From the NCBI GenBank assembly GCA_910585725.1, contig CAJUFA010000008.1, forward strand, positions 51,813-115,812: DNA of 64,000 nt, in the 5' to 3' direction. Position numbers and translations under genes: made by a program. Shown piece by piece: positions 27,465 to 36,882 of the stretch. The DNA comes from an uncultured Dorea sp. (GTDB taxonomy: Bacteria; Bacillota; Clostridia; Lachnospirales; Lachnospiraceae). Position 1 is the stretch's first letter, and every line of letters starts with the position of its first letter. The notes under the pieces are model-generated. The model was not told the DNA's origin. It did not search any database and saw only the letters and a list, made by a program, of their open reading frames with translations.

Positions 27465-28316
27465 TCAATTTGTCAGAATTTCCTTTGCTTTTGCAAACTG
27501 ATCATCTAAGAATCTCCGGTTACTCTTTATAACCTCTTTCCAGTTAGCCTCCCCGCAATACCAGCATTCGGATACATATCTGCGGATCCCAAGCTCGTAT
27601 AACTTCGCGATTGCCCCGGGGAAATCCACCTGACCCGTACCATAAGGAATCTCCCGAAACTTTCCCGGTACAGTCTCTTTCAGATGCGCCGCGGCGATAT
27701 GCCCCCGCCCTGCCGCAAGATCTCCCGTCACATCCTTCGTGGCGTTCGATATATTTCCAATATCCGGATATACCTGAAGATACGGAGAATTTACACGGTT
27801 CACACTGTACATCGCCTTTTCAACCGTATTCATAAAATCATTCTCCATCGTCTCCATCGCCAGCATGACGCCGTGAGAAGCCGCGAACATCGTCCCTTCT
27901 TCAAGATTCCGATAGAATCTTTCCCTGGTCGTCTCATCACTGGTTTCTTCATAATAACAGTCATATCCCTGCGTCTGGATAATACGGATTCCTGACTTTC
28001 TTGCAAAGATAATCCCTTTCCTCAGAAGCTCTTTCGCCTCTTTCTCCCAGATCTTGCTTCCTAACGGATACTTTCTCTGCGCGCTGAAACAGATCGTCTC
28101 AATTGGAAGCCCCGCCCTCCTTTGAGCGTCCAGAAGATCATATATCTGCCCGTCGTCCCAGTCAAGACGGGACATCCGCATATCTGTCTCGTCTATACTC
28201 ATCTCTATATAATCATATCCCGCTTCTTTTGCAGACTCAAGCCGCTCTTCCCATGTAAGGTCTGAAGGCATCGCCTTTTCATAGAGTCCGATTCGATAGG
28301 TATCTTTGAATTCCAT
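27465..28316 (-). CDS. L-xylulose-5-phosphate 3-epimerase (UlaE/SgaU-like)
   Basis: This 283-residue TIM-barrel protein aligns by eye along its length with UlaE: GLYEKAMPSDLTWEERL, EMSIDETDMRMSRLDWD, YPLGS, IQTQGYDCYYEE, YPDIGNISN, HIAAAHLKET and a C-terminal SECWYCGE. UlaE converts L-xylulose 5-phosphate to L-ribulose 5-phosphate. It is the first gene of a three-gene cassette with its own promoter. The next enzyme, a ribulose-phosphate 4-epimerase, is not in this window. Confidence 0.87.
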   Translation of the reverse strand: MEFKDTYRIGLYEKAMPSDLTWEERLESAKEAGYDYIEMSIDETDMRMSRLDWDDGQIYDLLDAQRRAGLPIETICFSAQRKYPLGSKIWEKEAKELLRKGIIFARKSGIRIIQTQGYDCYYEETSDETTRERFYRNLEEGTMFAASHGVMLAMETMENDFMNTVEKAMYSVNRVNSPYLQVYPDIGNISNATKDVTGDLAAGRGHIAAAHLKETVPGKFREIPYGTGQVDFPGAIAKLYELGIRRYVSECWYCGEANWKEVIKSNRRFLDDQFAKAKEILTN

Positions 28317-28367
28317 TTAATCCCCTTTCTTCTCCTCAATGTAAACTTAACTGAACTATCTGCTTTC

Positions 28368-28396
28368 ATTATACATTCATCATCTCAAAAAGACAA
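28368..28396 (-). promoter_or_regulatory. Predicted promoter of the polyol cassette
   Basis: On the minus strand TTGTCT (28391-28396) and a consensus TATAAT (28368-28373) are 17 bp apart, about 50 bp upstream of the epimerase gene. Confidence 0.75.
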
Positions 28397-28481
28397 TTAC
28401 ATTTTTCCATCTTTTTTACTTTTGTAACTTTTTCGTCTCAACCATCCGTTTTTCCTGCCTATCGGCGCGGATCCAATTATC

Positions 28482-28528
28482 AAAAAAGACGGCAAAGAGT
28501 ACTGATATCATACATTCTCCGCCGTCTT
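28482..28528 (-). terminator. Terminator of recA-recX
   Basis: Eight-base arms AAGACGGC/GCCGTCTT end in a run of T on the minus strand, 10 bp after the recX stop. This isolates the recA operon from the polyol cassette. Confidence 0.85.
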
Positions 28529-28537
28529 CTGTCTGAC

Positions 28538-29143
28538 TCAATCATAAAATTGTAAGATCTTACGGATCTCTTCATACTTAAATCCTTTGCGCATCAGATA
28601 GCTTCCCATCTTTTGCTTCTGGATTCGATCCGCGCTCTCCGGTACAAACTTCTTCCTTTTAAGAATCGCTTCGATCGCCGCCCTTGAATCGTCACTGTCA
28701 TAAAATTCTTCCAGCGCCCTTTCCGCCTCTTCTTTCGCGACTCCCTTCTGCAACAATGCTCCGTAAAGTTCCATACGGCTCTTCTTATGCTTCCTGCCCT
28801 CAATCAAACTTCTGGCATATTCCCAGTCGTTCAGATATCCAAAGGACTTTACATAAGCGACGGCTTTCTCCACAATCTCTTCCGTATACCCTCCCTGTCC
28901 AAGCTTCGTCCGAAGCTGCGCCTCCGTCCGCCCCATGTCGTTCAGGAGATGAAGCGCTCTTGCTTTTGCTCTTTTACATACTACCGTATTCAGGATATCT
29001 TCAAAAACCTCGTCCTCAATCTCCTCGTCCGTCTCTATATGATAGCGTGACAACTCGCCCTTATACAATACAAAAACAGGCTTCTCATCCACATATACTT
29101 TAAATCTGGTCTTCGACACCGGCTCTATCTTCGTCACCGTCAT
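28538..29143 (-). CDS. recX: RecX, RecA regulator
   Basis: This 201-residue protein is built of three-helix repeats, with YEYARSLIEGRK-like text seen as YLNDWEYARSLIEGR and KGFKYEEIRKIL at the end. RecX modulates RecA filaments. It begins 3 bp after the recA stop, in the same operon. The position after recA and the length make the call secure. Confidence 0.92.
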   Translation of the reverse strand: MTVTKIEPVSKTRFKVYVDEKPVFVLYKGELSRYHIETDEEIEDEVFEDILNTVVCKRAKARALHLLNDMGRTEAQLRTKLGQGGYTEEIVEKAVAYVKSFGYLNDWEYARSLIEGRKHKKSRMELYGALLQKGVAKEEAERALEEFYDSDDSRAAIEAILKRKKFVPESADRIQKQKMGSYLMRKGFKYEEIRKILQFYD

Positions 29144-29146
29144 TTT

Positions 29147-30307
29147 CTATACTTCCTCCGGCGTGTCTTCCGAAGTCTCTGCAGAAGCTTCTTCCGCCGT
29201 CTCGTTCTTCTTCTCCTGTTTGTCCTGCTTTGACGTCTGGGACTTCTTCGCGCCGCCCTTCTTACCGTCTTTTTGCATAGGCTTCACATCCTTATCTCCC
29301 AGGTCCGTATCCATTCCGATATTATATTGCTCGCGGATCTTCGCCTCAAGCTCTTCCATGACCTCCGGATGTTCTCTCAGATATGTCTTGGCATTCTCTC
29401 GCCCCTGACCGATCTTATCGCCGTTATACGCAAACCATGCCCCGCTCTTGCTTACAAGATTGCAGCTCACGGCAAGATCCAGGATATCTCCCTCTTTTGA
29501 GATGCCTTTACCGAACATAATATCAAATTCTGCTTCTTTAAACGGCGGCGCTATCTTGTTCTTCACGATCTTTACACGCGTCCTGTTGCCCACCATATCT
29601 CCGCTTTGCTTCAAAGTCTCGGTCCTTCTGACGTCCATTCGGATAGACGCATAGAACTTAAGGGCGCGTCCGCCCGTCGTCGTCTCCGGATTCCCGAACA
29701 TGACGCCTACCTTCTCCCTCAACTGGTTGATAAAGATCACTACACAGTTCGACTTACTGATAACCGGCGTCAGCTTACGGAGCGCCTGAGACATCAGCCT
29801 TGCCTGCAGCCCTACGTGACTGTCTCCCATATCTCCTTCAATCTCCTGCTTCGGCACCAGTGCCGCGACAGAGTCCACTACAATGATGTCCATCGCTCCG
29901 GATCTTACCATCGTCTCCGTAATCTCAAGAGCCTGATCGCCGCTGTCCGGCTGTGAGATATACAGTTCGTCAATATCCACGCCGATATTCTTCGCATAGA
30001 CCGGATCCAACGCATGTTCCGCGTCTATGAATCCGGCAATCCCGCCTCTCTTCTGTACTTCCGCAATCATATGTAACGCAACCGTCGTCTTACCGCTGGA
30101 TTCCGGTCCGTAAACCTCCACGACACGGCCTCTCGGCACTCCGCCCAGTCCCAGCGCAAGATCCAGACTCAGAGATCCTGTCGGAATCGTCTCCACCGCC
30201 ACCTGAGCCTTAGGATCGCCTAACTTCATTACCGTTCCTTTTCCATAATCTTTTTCCAACTTCGCTATCGCCGCGTCCAACGCCTTCTTCTTATCTTCAT
30301 TCGCCAT
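29147..30307 (-). CDS. recA: RecA recombinase
   Basis: This 386-residue recombinase has the Walker A GPESSGKTT, IDAEHALDP, VVDSVAALVPKQE and INQLREKVGVMFGNPETT, all diagnostic. The C-terminal tail after residue 335 is long, Lys-rich then Glu-rich. An SOS box and a promoter lie upstream. Start ATG with AAGGAG. Confidence 0.99.
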   Translation of the reverse strand: MANEDKKKALDAAIAKLEKDYGKGTVMKLGDPKAQVAVETIPTGSLSLDLALGLGGVPRGRVVEVYGPESSGKTTVALHMIAEVQKRGGIAGFIDAEHALDPVYAKNIGVDIDELYISQPDSGDQALEITETMVRSGAMDIIVVDSVAALVPKQEIEGDMGDSHVGLQARLMSQALRKLTPVISKSNCVVIFINQLREKVGVMFGNPETTTGGRALKFYASIRMDVRRTETLKQSGDMVGNRTRVKIVKNKIAPPFKEAEFDIMFGKGISKEGDILDLAVSCNLVSKSGAWFAYNGDKIGQGRENAKTYLREHPEVMEELEAKIREQYNIGMDTDLGDKDVKPMQKDGKKGGAKKSQTSKQDKQEKKNETAEEASAETSEDTPEEV

Positions 30308-30328
30308 AATATAATCTCCTTTTCACAA

Positions 30329-30342
30329 CGAACAAATGTTCG
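30329..30342. promoter_or_regulatory. LexA (SOS) box of recA
   Basis: CGAACAAATGTTCG matches the Gram-positive LexA site (CGAAC-N4-GTTCG) and lies between the promoter and the recA start. Confidence 0.88.
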
Positions 30343-30355
30343 TTCTATGATTAAT

Positions 30356-30384
30356 ATACTATTATACTTGCCACAAAATGTCAA
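30356..30384 (-). promoter_or_regulatory. Predicted promoter of recA
   Basis: On the minus strand TTGACA (30379-30384) is followed after 17 bp by TAGTAT (30356-30361). Upstream sequence to about 30525 is AT-rich and shows no gene. Confidence 0.65.
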
Positions 30385-30529
30385 CACTTAATTCAGGAAA
30401 AAATAAGAAAATTCTTTGATTTATCAGATGTGTAATGAAACATAAACAGAAAATAACAGATCCCAGGAACATATCTAATCTGTTTTTAAAATAGCACACT
30501 TCCTTCCATCCGTCAACTGAAAAATTCAA

Positions 30530-30604
30530 TCGACGGCGGCAATTCTATGACAATAATATTAATCCCCTGATCCTCCGCGGCGGCCGGCTAAGTTCTTTCA
30601 TCAA
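30530..30604 (-). pseudogene. Relic of the 3' end of a dacF-like D,D-carboxypeptidase gene
   Basis: About 75 bp align with the last codons and 3' flank of dacF (50361-50431), by eye at roughly three bases in four. The relic reads KELS then R, I and GLILLS followed by a stop, as dacF does in the same spacing, and the similarity continues past the stop. Nothing else of the gene remains. The relic and dacF have the same orientation and bracket the glycan/sulfation block. Confidence 0.6.
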
Positions 30605-30633
30605 AACATTTCGCCAAAGTTCATGATTATGGA

Positions 30634-31054
30634 TCAGAACCGTAATTTTCGGATATCCTCCAAAGTCTCCCCATACGGCTTATCTTTCCCAAATAACAAG
30701 GTTGTGCCAAGCACAAACCCCGCCACCCCCCTTTGGCGCGTATTCAATAATCTTATCCGCGCTGCAGGCTCCGTCCCAATAAATCTCAAAATCCATGTCC
30801 TCCTTCATTGATAGAAGAAACAATTGAATACGGTTATTTGGATGTTCGATCATCAGATGCTCGTCCAACGGCCGCTTCGCGGCGCCGGCTATATAACACA
30901 TATCGTTCAGGGACATGGCAAAATTAGGAACGTACCGGCCGTCCATGACGTCTATATGGAAAGAATCGATACCGCCCTCTTCCAGACTCTTAACCTCTTT
31001 CTCCAAATTTCCATAGTCGGCGCACATCATAGACGCCATTAATTGAAACTGCAT
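30634..31054 (-). pseudogene. Broken pentulose/hexulose-phosphate 3-epimerase gene (Rpe/AlsE family)
   Basis: The intact start MQFQLMASMMCADYGNLEK leads into HIDVMDGRYVPNFAMS and HLMIEHPNN, the N-terminal half of a Rpe/AlsE-type TIM barrel. The text then jumps at about residue 82 to FEIYWDGACSADKIIEYAPK, which belongs near residue 180 in the family, so about 90 residues are deleted. A frameshift at the following G-run moves the ending (FVLGTTLLFGKDKPYGETL) to another frame, stopping at 30634. It may once have served the polyol cassette on the other side of recA. Confidence 0.82.
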
Positions 31055-31148
31055 GCCCCTTTCCCCCGTCTGTCCTTTTCATACTCATTCATAAATATTA
31101 CTCTATAATTCCGCTTCTGTACCTGACGCTTCCATTTCATTTATTATC

Positions 31149-32225
31149 CTATGTCAGAAAATTCTTATCCGCATACGCCACTTTATACCGGTAACTATAC
31201 CGTTCAAAATAAAACGATATCAACCGTTCCGAGAGGAATCCCGGATAACGGTTCTGGTAATGATCCTCCTTTGTTCCTCCATACCCCGCCGCTTCGAATA
31301 CTATCGGGAAAAGCCATTCGCACAACTCTCTCAACACTTCTTTCCGCATAATGAACATATTACAAGGCGAATATAAATTCTTCCCAAAAAAATCTTTCGC
31401 TTCACTATACTCCGACTCATGGTTTCTTTTCAAATACTTCATCATATAGTCCCAATCCGCAGGATCGTGACGCTTCTTGTAATTATCAGCCACACTGGGC
31501 GCCACATAGAGAGGCACCGGCAGGATCACATCTACTGCATTCTTTTTCATACGTTCTACCCAGTCTTCCGGCAGGATAAAATGTCTGCGATAGTGCGCTA
31601 ATCCTACGATATCTTCCCTCGCATTCTTCCAGATCCAATAGAGCACCGTCAGCTCACAGAATTGCTTATTCCTGGCTGAAATATTATCCTCTATATCGTC
31701 CGTGATCATTCTCTTTGTAATACGTTTCTCTGTGAGTGCGGCGCCAGCCTGAATCTCCTTTTCATAAGACGCCAGCCGATAGGGCTGCCGCAAAGGAGCG
31801 TCAAATATTGACCGTACCACATACACTGCCGCAGATTTTTCCGTCTCATCTTCCAAACTGTCAATTTTGGGAAATTTCTTCCCGATACTGATAAAATATT
31901 TTTTCAAATACGCATTCCGAAACTGCCGGTCCAGTTCCGCGGTTACCGGATATATCTTTTCAAAACCAATCTGCTTAAGACGTTCTATGATCTGAGAATG
32001 ATAAACTCCCCTTGTACATATGTATACCGGACAGTCTGTATCCTTCGGCATATCGCCGTTCAATCGAAGAACGGGTATCTCCCCGATCTTGTCAGGGTTT
32101 GTCTCTTCATTATCAAACAGGTATGCTTTTATTCTTATATCGGGGTACAAGTACTGCAGATATGCGGCTAATGTCTGCGCCCGGGAATGGGCGCCAAAAA
32201 TATATATTTTTCGTATCATGCTCAT
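31149..32225 (-). CDS. DUF4422 glycosyltransferase-like protein with N-terminal Rossmann-like module
   Basis: This 358-residue protein has an N-terminal module (about 1-110; KIYIFGAHSRAQTLAAYL, FDNEETNPDKIG, VYICTR) joined to a DUF4422 domain (about 130-355) with SARNKQFCELTVLYWIWKN, VGLAHYRRHF and CNMFIMRKEVL. DUF4422 proteins occur in capsule clusters and are thought to be glycosyltransferases. It is the last gene of the long glycan/sulfation run. No clear terminator was seen after it. Confidence 0.8.
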   Translation of the reverse strand: MSMIRKIYIFGAHSRAQTLAAYLQYLYPDIRIKAYLFDNEETNPDKIGEIPVLRLNGDMPKDTDCPVYICTRGVYHSQIIERLKQIGFEKIYPVTAELDRQFRNAYLKKYFISIGKKFPKIDSLEDETEKSAAVYVVRSIFDAPLRQPYRLASYEKEIQAGAALTEKRITKRMITDDIEDNISARNKQFCELTVLYWIWKNAREDIVGLAHYRRHFILPEDWVERMKKNAVDVILPVPLYVAPSVADNYKKRHDPADWDYMMKYLKRNHESEYSEAKDFFGKNLYSPCNMFIMRKEVLRELCEWLFPIVFEAAGYGGTKEDHYQNRYPGFLSERLISFYFERYSYRYKVAYADKNFLT

Positions 32226-32290
32226 TTATACACACCATCCGTCCTTCCATACTTCTCTTATACTTTATGTCGTTTTGAACAAAGTCCTTT

Positions 32291-33409
32291 TTAGCGGCTA
32301 TAAAGATATCCTAATTGTTCGGCCGCAATTCGTATATCATATCCTGCCCTGGCTATTTTATCATCCTGGCTGCCCCTGTCCAAATCTATCTTACACTCTT
32401 CAAGCTCCCTTGCCCAATATTCCTCATCCAAAGGAAGGAATTTCACCAACTTTGTAATCCTGACCTCCTTTGTTACACAGTCAGAAATCAGACACCTTAA
32501 TCCTGACGCCTGTGCTTCAATTGCCGAAATCGGCAATCCCTCAAACTTCGACGGCAGACAGAACGTATCCATGGCCTGTAAATAATCCTCCACATTCGTC
32601 TGCCACTCTATACACAATGTACTATCTTCTATATGGAACTGATTGATCAGTTTCTTTAAAGACTTTAGCATTTCGCCTTTCCCAAGACACAGTAAAAAAA
32701 GAGACGGATTATTTTCGTAAGCTTGTACAAAAGCCTTGATTAAAAACTCCTGGTTTTTCTGATAGCTGTATCTTCCCACATTCCCAATCACAATCCGACC
32801 TTCAAGGTTCAAAGATTCACGGATTATCTGTCTTCTAATCGGATCAAATCGGTACTTCCCTGCATCTACAGCATTGGGTAATATCCGAATCCTATCCCTC
32901 GGAATCTTAGAACCAAAGAGCCAATCTGCCGCCAAAACAGAACAGGCGCAGACATCCGTGGCATATTCCATGGAAAATTGATCCTTGTAATTTTCATGTT
33001 CTCTTATCTGTTTTTCTCGTTCCACACAATCTGTCACGTCAATTCCCGTACTATGTGCGTGGACAATTACTTTCTTTATCCCCATTTCCATGGCGATCTG
33101 TTCGATCAAAAAACCTCTCCATGAACTGGTATGCAGATGCAACACATCATAACCCTGACCAAGAATACGAACGACCTCTTCTCTCAGACCTTCCTCGCTG
33201 TCTCTTTGTGTATTTTGTAATGAATGTACCATAAATCCATATTGCCGGTACTCTTGGGTTCTTTTAAGCTCCGCCGCTCCTTTTGTCAGAAACGCAAACG
33301 AATATTTCTGCATATCCATATGCTGTATATGATTGAAAATATAACGATACACCCCATTATTAATATCCGGAGGAGTCATATGTAATATTTTGATTTGGTT
33401 TTCATTCAT
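32291..33409 (-). CDS. Glycosyltransferase, GT4/GT1-like
   Basis: This 372-residue GT-B enzyme has the N-terminal HMTPPDINNGVYRYIFNHI, acceptor-side LHLHTSSWRGFLIE, GNVGRYSYQKNQEFLIKAF at the start of the nucleotide domain and the EX7E-like PSKFEGLPISAIEAQASG near residue 300. It would transfer a sugar from a nucleotide donor to a growing glycan at the inner membrane face. It lies 25 bp after the HAD-domain gene. Confidence 0.9.
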   Translation of the reverse strand: MNENQIKILHMTPPDINNGVYRYIFNHIQHMDMQKYSFAFLTKGAAELKRTQEYRQYGFMVHSLQNTQRDSEEGLREEVVRILGQGYDVLHLHTSSWRGFLIEQIAMEMGIKKVIVHAHSTGIDVTDCVEREKQIREHENYKDQFSMEYATDVCACSVLAADWLFGSKIPRDRIRILPNAVDAGKYRFDPIRRQIIRESLNLEGRIVIGNVGRYSYQKNQEFLIKAFVQAYENNPSLFLLCLGKGEMLKSLKKLINQFHIEDSTLCIEWQTNVEDYLQAMDTFCLPSKFEGLPISAIEAQASGLRCLISDCVTKEVRITKLVKFLPLDEEYWARELEECKIDLDRGSQDDKIARAGYDIRIAAEQLGYLYSR

Positions 33410-33434
33410 CCGACGTCCCGTCTCCTCCCTTATT

Positions 33435-35402
33435 TCACATTAATGCATCCCTGCCTGTGTTTTTATCACCGCCCAGCCAATCATCCAGCATGAATTCATC
33501 CAATCCCGGAATTATAATCCGGCTATATTCGGAAGCAGTATATCTCAGCACATCGTCACTATATTGATTCAAAGGCATATCTTCCGGCAACTTTGATACG
33601 ATTCTGACAAAATCGCTGCAATAATTCAAAACCCCGGAATGTATCTCCTTTAAGATCTTCATCTGACTATCCGTCCTCTTTTCCGATTCATAGATATAAC
33701 GTCCTTCTCCATCTATCTTACAAAAAGACGGATGATAAGAAGTAAATATACATTCCAGGAAATCACACAAAGCAAATATTCTTAAATCCTTTTCAAGCGC
33801 AGAGCTTTCTTCAAAATACGCCTCTACCTCAATCGCATCCTTAGCTGCGATACCACTGACGCTTTTCTGAAAATAGATTCCTTTCATTTTATGCCCGATA
33901 ATTTTTTCCAACAGCGACTGACAGGTTCCCCTGGACATAAAATCAAAATAATAAATCTGATCATATTTATCAATCCCAAGTGCTTTCACATAGTTTAAGT
34001 AACCCTTCCTTGCCGTCTCATCTTTTCCATTTTCTACAATCTCCAGCGCTTTTCGTGAAACCATAAGATAGATGTCTTTCGGAAGCTCTGTCAGCTCCCA
34101 TGCGTCTGCAAGCCGACGGAAAACTTTCTGGACGAGCCACCCATCCCGCGCAGAAAACAGAATCACTGCATCTTTTTTTGTATTTACTCGATGAATCAAC
34201 CAAACTGTAAATGACAGAACCAACGGCGCGATAAACGCATAGCCGAACTGTTCGGCGTTCATGATCATCGGAATCCCCTTTGTCCCGACAAGTGAAAATG
34301 GATTCCGAAACACATCGGCTGCAAGCATACCAAGCATAACTCTGCTTGAAATTGATTTTAAATAGACGAGCACATCCCTGTAAGCAGAACATTCCATCAT
34401 CCGGACAGACGGCATGATCAAGAATGCGTCCATACCATATCTTCTTGGCGAATCATAATCCGCTTCTTTGTGATCTCCAATATGCAGATATCGCTCCCTC
34501 CCTGCCTTTTCTCTTAATATATCGAACAATCCTTTCGGCTTAGACGTAAAATAATCACAAGAAACCAACAATTCCGTATATCCTGTTAAATCAAACTCCC
34601 CTAGTAATCCTTCCATTAATTCCTTCGGAAGATACATATCCGATACCAGATATACTTTTTTCTCCTGCCTGATACAATACTCCATGCATAACTTCATCTG
34701 TTCTCTTACACAGAGAACACGCTTCTCCTGTTCCAGCTCCAATGCAAAAAGATATTGCTTTTCTGATTCTGACAGACAATTCTTCTCTGCAAGACAGTCA
34801 TATATCTGATCAATAGTCGGCTCGCACGTTTTTCTTAACTCATGTTCCGCCGCCCTTCTTTCTTCAGAAAATACAAAGGGAAATCTATCTGATAATTGCC
34901 TGTCGATTAAGACAAATACGTCAGCCGGTTCATAGACTTTGCGCATAAGCAGTGTGTCAAAGACATCAAAAGAAATAACGTCATGGCAATCAATCTCCTT
35001 CTTTAAATCATCGTACGACACCTGAAAATAAGGCAAATCCTCTTCTCTGCTTTTCATCTTTTCGGCAATATGATTCCCATAGATATCCAGAACCGTAATA
35101 TCATTGTCTTCACACCATCTCCGGATTCGTTTATAGATAATGCTGTGGACCGAAGGTCTTGCAACTACCACGATCTTACTAATTTTTCTTTCCGAAACCT
35201 CGTCTAACGACATAATCCGAAATCCGCAGAACAACTCTCCGGTTCTGGCAACGTCCATAACCCCGGCGACAGGATAGTCTTTACAATTCGTAAGCACAGC
35301 TTCCGCATTGATTCCTGTCCCATATATTACAATTGCTTCTTTTCCATTAGGATCATAGGTGTCTCTGAATACCCGTACGACTTCTTCCTGCTCTCTTTTC
35401 AT
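33435..35402 (-). CDS. Large HAD-domain protein of glycan clusters with N-terminal Rossmann-like module
   Basis: This 655-residue protein starts with the shared module (AIVIYGTGINAEAVL, then VMDVARTGELFCGF, about 1-115). A HAD phosphatase domain follows: SFDVFDTLLMR (nucleophile Asp near 143), LVSDMYLPKELM and HIGDHKEADYDSP. The C-terminal half (about 370-640, with LFSARDGWLVQKVF and MSRGTCQSLL) is typical of large HAD-like proteins in polysaccharide loci. Catalytic role in the glycan route is unknown; a sugar or glycerol phosphatase or phosphotransferase is possible. Confidence 0.7.
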   Translation of the reverse strand: MKREQEEVVRVFRDTYDPNGKEAIVIYGTGINAEAVLTNCKDYPVAGVMDVARTGELFCGFRIMSLDEVSERKISKIVVVARPSVHSIIYKRIRRWCEDNDITVLDIYGNHIAEKMKSREEDLPYFQVSYDDLKKEIDCHDVISFDVFDTLLMRKVYEPADVFVLIDRQLSDRFPFVFSEERRAAEHELRKTCEPTIDQIYDCLAEKNCLSESEKQYLFALELEQEKRVLCVREQMKLCMEYCIRQEKKVYLVSDMYLPKELMEGLLGEFDLTGYTELLVSCDYFTSKPKGLFDILREKAGRERYLHIGDHKEADYDSPRRYGMDAFLIMPSVRMMECSAYRDVLVYLKSISSRVMLGMLAADVFRNPFSLVGTKGIPMIMNAEQFGYAFIAPLVLSFTVWLIHRVNTKKDAVILFSARDGWLVQKVFRRLADAWELTELPKDIYLMVSRKALEIVENGKDETARKGYLNYVKALGIDKYDQIYYFDFMSRGTCQSLLEKIIGHKMKGIYFQKSVSGIAAKDAIEVEAYFEESSALEKDLRIFALCDFLECIFTSYHPSFCKIDGEGRYIYESEKRTDSQMKILKEIHSGVLNYCSDFVRIVSKLPEDMPLNQYSDDVLRYTASEYSRIIIPGLDEFMLDDWLGGDKNTGRDALM

Positions 35403-35427
35403 TCCGACCTCATATTTTCACAAAATT

Positions 35428-36882
35428 CTATTCAAAATACTTTAAGAATGCTTTGTTGTTCCTCACATTTATAATTCTCTGATTCACGTTCTGCACATCC
35501 CTTTTTACATTTCCCCTTGCAAGCCATGCCGCCATCTCATCATCACAGGAAAAAGACAAACCATTTTGATTTTCATTTACCTGGCGGCATACATTTCCAC
35601 TCCTTATACCAGTAAGAATAAAGAGTCCGGCTTCATAGGCTTCATAATATGTATAGCCGTATGTCTCGGGCAATATGGAACCGATATACGCTATGTCTAT
35701 ACCATATTGAAGCAACGCCTCCGTCATCGTAAGATCACCGCCAGAACCTTCAAGTCCTACAGATACATATGCCACATTCTGTATCTTCAGATGTTCCGGG
35801 CAATTCCCCAGACAATAAAAATCATAATCCCTCTGAAACCTGTCTGCCAGACCGGCAAACCGCTCCCAGCCTTTGTTCCATACGGCAGCGCCAAGGTAAG
35901 CAATCCGGAGACGGTTATTGACCTGTTTCCTGAAAACCTCCCTCTCAAATTCCAAATGCGCCATCTCGACCATATCAATATCGCCGTAAAACGGCTCAAC
36001 CCTTGCCTTGGTATCCGCAGAAGGAGCTATCATAAGAACCTTGTACTTCTTAAATAAAACCCGATAAAACTGCAGAAGTTTCCTCCGCTCCTTATCTTCG
36101 CTGCAGACGTCACAGATCATATTTCCATCAGATCCGATACACAGTTTTTTCTCCTTATATAAAAATCTGTAGGAACAAAGACAGGAATAATCGTGGATAT
36201 AATACAAAACTCTGGTCTTCACATTGACAGACTCCAATAAAGTTTTCATCGTGGTTTGACTGTAATAGAGGCTATGTATTACCATACCCCTGACTTTTGG
36301 ATACATTTCCGTCAGCTCGCCCGGAGAAAACAGTCCCTGATATGCTCCGTCCGCACTCACGGCCAATAAAGAGCTTTCTCTTTTTCCCGTCCGGTAATAC
36401 AATAAGGGAACAATCTCTATCGTATGATATCCCGACTGATGAAGCAGCTTTAACTGCCCGTCTATAAATTTCCGCGAGCCATTTATCTGCCACAATGCAT
36501 GAATGCCGCCGCATACAATAATGGCTCTGTCTGCTTCCGGCCGTTTTACATCTGAAAATACTCTTTCTTTTTGCCTTACAAGTCCAACTGTTACTATATC
36601 AATGATATCCAGATCTCCATACTGCTTAATCTGGGCAGATATTTCTTCAAAAAAGTGGTTACAGATAATCACCAACGTCTCATCTTTATCCTCTCCCTTT
36701 AGTTTTTCAGGAGAAAAAACCTCCTTTTGATCTATTAACGTTCCCCACTTTTTCGCATCATTATCTACAAAATATACGACTCTCTCATCCAACAGATTTC
36801 TATATTCTGCATAAAAATTCCCTGTTCCCCAGACAACAATTCTTGTATAATCTCTAAGAACCTCCCCTAGACGCCGGCTCAT
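35428..36882 (-). CDS. Glycosyltransferase (GT-B) with N-terminal Rossmann-like module
   Basis: From the ATG at 36882 the protein has 484 residues; this ATG overlaps the previous stop (TTATGA) and has GGGGGCAGG upstream, so translation is coupled. Residues about 15-110 form the shared module (RIVVWGTGNFYAEYRNLL, FVDNDAKKWGTLID). The rest is GT-B-like, with VIHSLYYSQTTMK, a cysteine-bearing insert (SYRFLYKEKKLC, ICDVC), AYLGAAVWNKGWERFAGL and LPETYGYTYYEAYEAG. Confidence 0.8.
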   Translation of the reverse strand: MSRRLGEVLRDYTRIVVWGTGNFYAEYRNLLDERVVYFVDNDAKKWGTLIDQKEVFSPEKLKGEDKDETLVIICNHFFEEISAQIKQYGDLDIIDIVTVGLVRQKERVFSDVKRPEADRAIIVCGGIHALWQINGSRKFIDGQLKLLHQSGYHTIEIVPLLYYRTGKRESSLLAVSADGAYQGLFSPGELTEMYPKVRGMVIHSLYYSQTTMKTLLESVNVKTRVLYYIHDYSCLCSYRFLYKEKKLCIGSDGNMICDVCSEDKERRKLLQFYRVLFKKYKVLMIAPSADTKARVEPFYGDIDMVEMAHLEFEREVFRKQVNNRLRIAYLGAAVWNKGWERFAGLADRFQRDYDFYCLGNCPEHLKIQNVAYVSVGLEGSGGDLTMTEALLQYGIDIAYIGSILPETYGYTYYEAYEAGLFILTGIRSGNVCRQVNENQNGLSFSCDDEMAAWLARGNVKRDVQNVNQRIINVRNNKAFLKYFE

